This document shows, piece after piece, positions 57,001-64,000 of a DNA stretch of 64,000 bases (within the stretch, counting starts at the first letter, position 1; each line of letters starts with the position of its first letter). The position numbers and the translations under genes are program-made. This stretch comes from Isoetes taiwanensis (taxonomy: Eukaryota > Streptophyta > Lycopodiopsida > Isoetales > Isoetaceae), in assembly GCA_021234155.1 (NCBI GenBank), contig JAJEKV010000006.1, positions 7,967,003 through 8,031,002 on the forward strand, given 5' to 3'. The notes below the pieces were generated by a model, which worked only from the letters and a program-made list of their open reading frames with translations, ran no database searches and was not told the DNA's origin.

Positions 57001-60000
57001 TTTGCCACCGGATTCTAATTCATCTCCAAGACACAGCCCAATTTTTCAAAATTTTCAGAGAAGGTCTAGGTCAAAGGGTTAGCATTAGAGCGGTGGGGCA
57101 GCCCGCTGTGGCAAACCGAGCTGGCACCCTTCCCCAAGTCAAACGAGGCCGGGACCTTGCGGGGATCCCTCACAAGAGGGGGAGAGTCCGGACCCCAAGA
57201 TGCGGGATCAAAAAGTTCCCGAGGCAGCCCTTCCCGGCAGCTCCCGGGCTGCATCGCTAATGACCACCCTCCCGGAGCCCGGTTCCCCTATCCCACCGTT
57301 GGATCCTCCGATTCGGGGCCCCTCTTGGGAAGGCCCAAAAGATTCCAGATCGGTCCGGAGAACTTGTCAAACCGCGGGGTGTCCCGAGGTCGGCGTTGTA
57401 GAAACCGCGAAGTGTTTTGTCGTTCAAGCATCGGGAGGCTCGGAATGGCAAATCAATCGCCAAATCGTCCGGAATGGCTTAAATTACCCTAGGGAGCAAG
57501 TTACAAGGTCGGTTTTGCAAAAGAAAGAAACACTCACGCCCTCCCACGATGGTATACCGCGATCCACATCCTAGGCCAATTGACTACGAAAGTGTGATGG
57601 AAGTGAGCTACTTTGGCTTCTTGGAGGTTGGATGGTCTTCCGCCATGGAACTTGGTCCCTGTGGCAATGTCGACGTTTCGAGTCCATTGGCGAGAGCCAA
57701 ATCGCGATTGGGAGAGTGGAGGTGCCCATCCGTCCCGGGGCCTTGGGGAGAGGAAATTTGGGGCAAGCAGCTTCGAGGGGGGATTTAGGGTCCGGTGCTC
57801 AAGGCCAACACCCCCCCACTCCACGTCAAGTCACGGCATAAGGTCCCGCCCGAATCGACAAGGAGAGGGCCTCCAAAACATAAACCCCATGGGTTGCCGT
57901 GTTCTAGAAGGGTTTGCGTTTTGGGGGCCGAGACTTCGTCTGTTGCACTTGGGACTGGCCGGAAGGCGCAGCCAGAATAAGGAGCAAGGGGAACGGACGG
58001 AGTGGAGTTTGGGCCTGTCCTCCTCCCGATGTGGCACCGATTCCTAATTCATCTCCAAAGTAGAAGTCGGCGATTTTGGCTGTGGCAAGACATTCATAAG
58101 TTCGGCAATTAATGCATTGTCTGAAAATAAATTCTGATTTTTGCTAGCTGGATTCCTAATTCATCTCCGGCACAATGACCCAATTTTCTGAAAATTTTGG
58201 GAGAAGGTCTAGGTCAAGGGGTTAGCATTACTGGCGGTCGGGCAGCCCGTTGGAGGTTGATGGCAACCCAGCTGGCACCCTTCCTTAAGTCAAGCGAGGC
58301 GGGACCTTGCGGGGATCCCTCACAGAGGGGAGAGTCAGGACCCAAGAGGCAAGGGGATCAAAAAGTTCCCGAGGCAGCCCTTCTGGCGGCTCCGGGGCTG
58401 CATGCTAATGACCACCCTCCGGGGCCCGGTTCCCCTATCCGGCCGTTGGATCCTCCGTTCAGGGCCCCTCTTCGGGAAGGCCCAAAAGATTCCAGATCGG
58501 TCCGGAGAACTTGTCAAACCGCTGGCGCCCCGGGAGGTCGGCCTTGTAGAAACCAGTGTTGTTTTGTCGTTCGGGCACCGGGAGGCTCGAGAATGGCAAA
58601 TCAACCCTGCCAAATCGCCCAAAATGGCGTAAATTACCCTAGGAGCAAGTTACAAGGTCGGTTTTGCAAAAGAAAGAAACACTCACGCCCTCCATAAAGA
58701 GTATCCCGCATCCACATCCTAGGCCAATTGACTACGAGTGTGATGGAAGTGAGCTACTTTGGCGCTTCTTGGAGGTTGGATGGTCTTCCGCCGGGAACTT
58801 GGTCCCTGGGGCAATGTCGACGTTCTCGAGTCCATTGGCAGAGCCAAATCGTGATTAGGAGTGGAGGTGGAGGTCGTCCGTCCCCGTCCCCTTGGGGGAG
58901 GAAATTCGGGGCAAGCGGCTTAGGGGATTTTAGGGTCCGTGCTCAAGGGGCGTCAACACCCCCACTCCACGCCAAGTCACTACAAGAAGGTCCCGGCCAA
59001 ATCGACAAGAGAGGGCCTCCAAAGCGTAAACCCCGTGGGTTGCCAGTTATAGAAGGGTTTGCATTTTTGGGGCCGAGACTTGTCCATTGCACTTGGGAAC
59101 CGCCCATAAGTGTTTGCCGAGAATAACGGAGCAAGGGAACCGGCGGGCCGGAGTTTGGGCCATCATCCTCCCGATGTGGCAAGTAGAAGTCGGGGCTTTT
59201 GGTGGCAAGACATTCATAAATTCGCAATTAATGCATTGTACTAAAATAAATTCGATTTTTTGCCAATTTGGATTCCTAATTCATCTCCAAAGACACGACC
59301 CAATTTTCGAAATTTTTAGGAGAAGGTCTAGGTCAAAGGGTTAGCATTAGAAGCGGTGGGGCAGCCCGTTCTTGGGAACCAGCCGCACCCTTCCCCAAGT
59401 CAAACGAGGCCGGGGACCTTGCGGGGATCCCTCACAAGAGGGGAGAGTGGGACCCCAAGAGGCGGGATCCAAAAAGTTCCCGAGGCAGCCCTTCCCGGGG
59501 CCTCAGGGGCTGCGACGCCTAATGACCACCCTCTCGAGCCGGTTCCCCCTATCCCGACCGTTGGATCCTCCATTCAGGGCCCCTCTTGGGAAGGCCCAAA
59601 AGATTCCAGATCGGTCCGGAGAACTTGTCAAACCGCTGGGGTGTCCTGGGAGGTCGGCCTTGTAGAAACCAAAGTGTTTTGTCGTTTCGGGGCACCAGGG
59701 GGAGGCTCCGAATGGCAAATCAACATCAAGCTAAATCGCCCCGAATGGCTTAAATTACCCTAGGGGAGCAAGTTACAAGGTCGGTTTTGCAAAAGAAAGA
59801 AACACTCACGCCCTCCACGACAGTATCCCGCATCCACATCCTAGGCCAATTGACTACGAGTGTGATGGAAGTGAGCTACTTTGGCGCAGCTTCTTGGAGG
59901 TCGGATGGTCTTATGGCCACGGAACTTGGTCCCCAGGGCAATGTCGACGTTTTGAGTCCATTGGCAGAGCCAAATCGCGATTCCAGAGAGTGGAGGTCGC

Positions 60001-61160
60001 CTCGCCCGTCCCCCGGGGCCTTGGGGAGAGGAAGTCCGGGGCAAGCGGCCTTAGGGGGATTTTAGGGTCCGTGCTGCTCGGCGTTAACACCCCCCACTCC
60101 ACTTCAAGTCACGGCGCAAGGTCCCGGCCAAATCTGACAAGGAGAGGGCCTCCAAAATGTAAACCCTGTGGGTTGCCAGGTTCTAGAAGGGTTTGCATTT
60201 TGGGGGCCGAGACTTAGTCTCTGTTTTGGGACTGGCCGCCTGAAAGCTGCTTGGTAGAATACGGAGCAAGAGGAACTGACCTTTGTCCTCCTCCCGATGT
60301 GGCAAGTAGAAACGGGGGGCACTTTTTGCAAAGTGGCAAGACATTCATAAATTAAGTAATTAATGCATTGTAACGAAAATAAATTCGATTTTTGCGGTTG
60401 GATTCCTAATTTATCTCCAAAGACATAGCCCAATTTTTGGAATTTTCGGAGAAGGTCTAGGTCAAAGGGTTAGCTAAGGTCAAAGAAATGGAGTTTGTGG
60501 GATCGTTGTACTTGGGGTTGACCTTATCATTTTGGACGTTATACTTGGTCTAAGATTGCATTGAGAATATAAGCATCATAACTATTAGAATGAAGATAAA
60601 TGATTACGTAAAAGCATCATAACTACTACAATGAAGATAAATGATTACGTAAAAGCAAAAAGACTAACCGGGTTGGGGGGTTAGATTTGGTTGCTTGTGA
60701 TGATGGTTGTGTTTCAAATTATCAAGGCATACGGATAGAGAGAATGCCCTTGTTCAACGGACTGCTCCCTAAAGCTATTTGACATGGATGGCATAACTAA
60801 CTTGTAATGGCCGAACCGGGGCAAAGCGGCTTCGGGGGATTTTAGGGTCCCCGCCTCAAGCGTCAACACCCCACTCCACGTCAAGACACGGGCGCAAGGT
60901 CCCGCCAAATCGACAAGGAGAGGGCCTCCGAAACGTAAACCCTGTGAGTTGCCAGGTTCTAGAAGGGTTTTCGTTTTGGGGGCTGACTTTTGGTCTTCTG
61001 GCTACAGAACTTGGTCCCTAGGGCAATGTCGACGTTCTGAGTCCATTGGCAGAGCCAAATCGCGGTTCCGGAGAGGGGAGGTCGCCCGTCCCTCCCCAGG
61101 GCCTTAGGCAGAGGAAATTCGGGGCAAGCAGCTTCCGAGGGGATTTTAGGGTCCGTGATG
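48005..61160. repeat. 1.1-kb satellite array, about 12 units
   Basis: The landmark AGAAGGTCTAG(G/C)TCAAAG occurs at 48451, 49597, 50687, 51658, 52619, 53732, 54835, 55968, 57059, 58202, 59321 and 60450, so units are about 960-1146 bp. Each unit joins a GC-rich part (GGGATCCCTCACAAGAGG, GACCGTTGGATCCTCCG) to an AT-rich core (TTCATAAATTCGCAATTAAT). Copies differ mostly by short indels. Frames such as SYFGASWRSGG and NVDVLSPLAEPNRDS recur in many units but are broken often, so I do not call genes. Related single copies lie at 22.4-24.3 and 34.5 kb. Confidence 0.9.
50700..51060. repeat. Alternative module in satellite unit 3
   Basis: Here the common unit is replaced by AAGGTCAAAGGAATGGAGTT, then a duplicated GCATCATAACTA(T/C)TAGAATG, then CTATTTGACATGGATGGCAT. 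The same module is found at 51672-52015 and 60475-60810, and partly at 61152-61265. It lacks the CAAACGAGGCCAGGACC half of the normal unit. Confidence 0.8.
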
Positions 61161-61905
61161 ATGGTTGTGTTTCAGTATCAAGGCGTATGGATAGAGAGAA
61201 TGCCCCTGTTCAACGGACTGCTCCCTAAAGCTATTTGACATGGATGGCATAACTAACTTGTAATGAACTGGTTTTGTTTCTCAGAAATAATTGTACCTTG
61301 ATGAAAGATTGCTTCATAGTTTCCAAGTGGAAATTTTTTTAATGTGTCCGCACCGCCTTGTTGCCCCCCTGGTCAAAGACTCGCCTTTTTTCGATGCACA
61401 CTCTTTGCATTTATGGTTCATAAATTCGTAGTTAATGCATGGCATGGAATTAAATTATGGTTTTGGTGGTGGCTTCCGTGGTCATCACCGGCCTCTGAGG
61501 AAAAATTTCGAGGAATTTTTCGGATAAGGTCCGGACAAGCGTTGGGGTTAAAACGGTCCGGGCAGCCCGTTGTTGGGCAAGCATGACTGGCACCCTTCCC
61601 CAAGTCAAACAAGGCGAGGACTTTGAACGGCCACCTCACTAGAGGGGAGAGTCCTGTCCCCAGGAGACGGACCCCAAAAAAAAAGTTCGAGGCGACTGTC
61701 CCCGCACCGCCCACTGGGAATCAGATGCTAATGAACACCCTCCGGCTTCGGTTCCCCTATCCGACCATTGAATCCTCCGTTCAAGGATCCAGCTCCGAGC
61801 AGGACCAAAAAAATCCAAGATCGGTCCGGGAGAACCTGTCAAACCGCGAAGCGTCCTGGGGCGACCGTCCCTAGGAACGGCGATTCGACTTCGCTCATAC
61901 AAATA
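61161..61905. repeat. Diverged terminal satellite unit
   Basis: The array fades out here. CCCTTCCCCAAGTCAAACAA (61591) and CTATCCGACCATTGAATCCT (61758) are recognisable but diverged, and sequence between 61270 and 61340 is unrelated. Confidence 0.6.
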
Positions 61906-62079
61906 ATTGTTCTTTTCATGACGATATTTCAGAAAACCAACTTCACGTTCTGGTAGATATATTTAGGCCACTAAAATTTTCGCTGGTAGTAATAGAATCC
62001 GGAATGTGATTGATTGTATGCATGCCTCAGGACTGTTCAAATAAGCCTAGGGACAAACTTTAATGAGCATCAGATGCCA

Positions 62080-62220
62080 AAAAAAAAAATATAAAGTCCA
62101 TAACGTCGCTATAACAAAATACGTCGCGGGGACGTCGCATGCGACGTAGAACCGTATGCATACGGTTTTGAAATAACGTCGCATGCGACGTAACATCGCA
62201 TGCGACGCTCTGTAATTTTT
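62080..62220. repeat. GACGTCGCATGCGACGT palindrome cluster
   Basis: AACGTCGCTATAACAAAATACGTCGC matches 34442-34466 in parts. The 16-bp palindromes ACGTCGCATGCGACGT and ACCGTATGCATACGGT lie within 100 bp of each other. It is probably the end of another copy of the CACTA-like element at 33.5-34.5 kb. Confidence 0.6.
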
Positions 62221-62374
62221 TGAACCCGCGGGCGGCCGGCTTTTCCCTAACTTCTTTTTCCCCTACTTCTTCGATGTTCTTGGGCGATCCGCGGCGCTAG
62301 TACCCTGATCGATCTACAAGCAACTATTCTAAGGTTAGTATATCATATTTTTTAGATTGAATAGGTTTTTTGGA

Positions 62375-63290
62375 TTGAATGGTGCATGCCCAACCTTCCT
62401 CTTTTTTTGGTTTCCTTTCCTTCCTCTTCTTCTTTGTTCTTGATTTTTTTTCTTCCCATTCTTCCATGCCTCATTCATTCTTCCTCCTTCTTTCTTCCTC
62501 ATGCTTCATTTCTTCCTCCTCATTCTTCCTCATGCTTCATTTCTTCCTCCTTCTTCCTTCCTCATGCTTCATTTCTTCCTCCTCATTTCTTCCTCATGCT
62601 TCATTTCTTCTTCATTCTTCCTCATGATTCATTTCTTTCTCCTTCTTCCATGTTTTATTCTTTCCTCATTCTTTCTTCCCATATTTCTTCTTTCCTCATT
62701 TCTTTCTCATCTTTCTCATTATTTCTTCCTCATTCTTTCTCATTTCTTTCTTCCTCATGCTTTCTCATTCTTTATTCCTCATTCTTCCTCATTCTTTCTT
62801 ATTTCTTGCTTTCTCATTTCTTTCTCATGCTTTCTCATTTCTTTCTCATTTCTTTCTCATTTCCATTCTTTCTTATGCTTTCTCATTCCTCATTCTTTCC
62901 CCTCCCTTCCCTCATTTCTTTCTTCTCTTCCCTTCCTTATTCTTCATTTTTTTCATTTCTTATTCTTCATTCTTTTTAATTTCATTTCTTATTCTTCACA
63001 TTTCTTCCTCACTTTCCATTCGATCCTTTTCTTTCCCTTCCCTTATTTCTTCCTTCCATTCTATTCCCTTCCCTTCTCTTATTTCGTCTTATTTTTATTC
63101 ATTCTTTCTTGTTTCTTCTCTTATTTCTTCTCTATTCTATCCTTATTTCTTCCCTTCTATTCTCTTATTTCTTTCTCTTGTTTTATTTCTATCTCTTGTT
63201 TTCCCCCTTTTCCTTTCTTTCTTCTTCTTCGATCCTTTTCTTCTTTGTTCTTATTCTTCTAATGCTTTGTTACTTCTGTTGCAGCTTTCT
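62375..63290. repeat. 0.9-kb polypyrimidine tract
   Basis: Almost pure C/T on the plus strand, built from TTCCTCATTCTTTC-like words. It starts after a GTTAGT donor-like site (62334) and ends at CTGTTGCAG (63277-63285), so it may be the inside of an intron. Open frames across it encode only Ser/Phe/Leu low-complexity sequence. Confidence 0.85.
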
Positions 63291-63542
63291 ATTACGATTT
63301 GGACCCGACAGGATCTTGTACACAACTGGAACTTAAGGACAGCAGGGCATCCTATTATTTAGGCAAGTTGGAAAACTTTCTATATGAAGGGCATGCACGA
63401 TTTGACAAGTGGATATATCCAGGTTGATAAGAAAATATATAGATGAATGATTGTCATAGAAAATTAGGAGCTGAGTGCAGATACAGGTGCGTGTATGCAA
63501 ATATAGGTGCGGGAGGGGTTTGAAGGAGACAGAGTCTTGGCA

Positions 63543-63565
63543 TACTTGGGTTCGAATCCCAAGCT
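63543..63565 (+). other. tRNA T-arm-like sequence with B-box
   Basis: GGTTCGAATCC (63549-63559) is a perfect pol III B-box, set in a stem-loop CTTGGG-TTCGAAT-CCCAAG. No A-box or full cloverleaf is seen upstream, so this is likely a tRNA-derived SINE piece. Confidence 0.4.
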
Positions 63566-63636
63566 CTCGATTATAACATTCAGTATCGAGCTAACTAAAT
63601 CCTATGCCCCGTGATAATGACAACCATAGGGCAAAT

Positions 63637-64000
63637 CTATTGAACTATTGAAGTTTTTAAAGGAGATGGAGGATTTCAAATCTGGAAGGAGAGTATTAGA
63701 GCTGTACTGGAGTTTGAAAAATTGTGGTATTTGTTTGATGGTAGTCCAGTAAAAGGTGCAACTAGCTCAGGTGATTCAAGTCCTGCTGCTAGTAGTAGTA
63801 ATGCTCAATCTGGTGCAGGGGGAACTTCAGGTGAAGGTGTGTCTACTGCAAGGGCAACTTCTCTGAGTTCTGGAGCAGAAGATGAAGCTAAGATTATGGA
63901 GGCCAGTGCCATAATCATGTGTAAGGTAGGCACTTTTTAAAATCGAAGCTTCGAGGCATGAAGCCTAAGGAAATGTGGGATTATTTGATAAAGCACTATG
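63637..64000 (+). pseudogene. Copia-type gag (UBN2-like) fragment, cut by window edge
   Basis: The frame reads FQIWKESIRAVLEFEKLW then YLFDGSPVKGATSS, matching the start of Copia gag proteins (Y/F-x-x-W-K/R-x-x-x-x-x-L, then LW). A Ser/Gly/Ala-rich insert follows, then DEAKIMEASAIIM. After a stop/frame break at about 63937, KPKEMWDYLIKHY gives the conserved (A/P)KE-x-W-D-x-L block. The remainder would lie beyond 64000. Gag forms the particle of the retrotransposon; the break suggests an inactive copy. Confidence 0.65.

Noticed and set aside
62386-63362. Frames of about 200-250 residues rich in Ser, Phe and Leu
   Set aside because: They follow directly from the C/T-only tract. All three forward frames are open in the same way.

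Overview
The window looks like nuclear DNA of a land plant, probably a non-flowering one such as a fern or gymnosperm. Evidence for a plant: a PPR-type fragment, a fragment of an ER-type P2A calcium ATPase, GT-AG introns with polypyrimidine tracts, Copia gag and LINE pieces, and CACTA-like motifs. No database search was possible, so the organism is an inference. There is no ordinary dense gene region. Almost everything is mobile DNA, satellite DNA, captured gene pieces or decayed genes.

Layout. 1-11.6 kb: AT-rich transposon DNA with two copies of a gene-piece-bearing repeat (1-1277 and 9852-10693); the first copy carries a 5'-truncated LINE. 11.8-14.35 kb: a six- or seven-exon gene-like unit of unknown function. 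14.7-17.6 kb: same-strand, intron-bearing pieces of an RNase H-like gene, a Ca2+-ATPase gene and a PPR gene. 17,811-30,530: an LTR pair with a matching 5-bp target duplication (TAGAT) around 12 kb of mostly foreign and repetitive DNA: GCCGTG-rich sequence, 19-bp minisatellites, a long inverted repeat and an ACATGT-rich stretch. 30.5-32.4 kb: ACATGT-rich DNA with a 144-bp tandem array. 33.1-33.5 kb: a LINE reverse-transcriptase piece. 33.5-34.53 kb: a GCGACGTC-rich, CACTA-like element. 34.53-61.9 kb: an array of about 1.1-kb satellite units. 62-64 kb: palindromes, a 0.9-kb polypyrimidine tract and the start of a Copia-type gag.

The most interesting object is nested in the satellite. From about 34,626 to 48,004 a 13.4-kb segment is bounded by near-identical 31/32-bp terminal inverted repeats and interrupts a satellite unit, with a candidate duplication GGGAG. 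It carries about ten compact gene-like units, several with TATA boxes: an acidic nuclear-type protein, a large frameshifted ORF, four related coiled-coil proteins beginning MAS(S/T)S, an intact acidic 369-residue protein, a histone H3-like gene with a long insert between tail and fold, and three small units. Eleven hairpins sharing the arm TCACACGACGCGAA lie between these units, most just beyond gene 3' ends, and I saw none elsewhere in the window. Gene-end hairpins plus TIRs suggest a decayed DNA-virus-like or very large DNA-transposon-like element. No polymerase, integrase, capsid or packaging ATPase was recognised, so this class is a hypothesis.

Caution: many differences between repeat copies, and many apparent frameshifts, are 1-3 nt indels. 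Some may be assembly errors rather than real decay.
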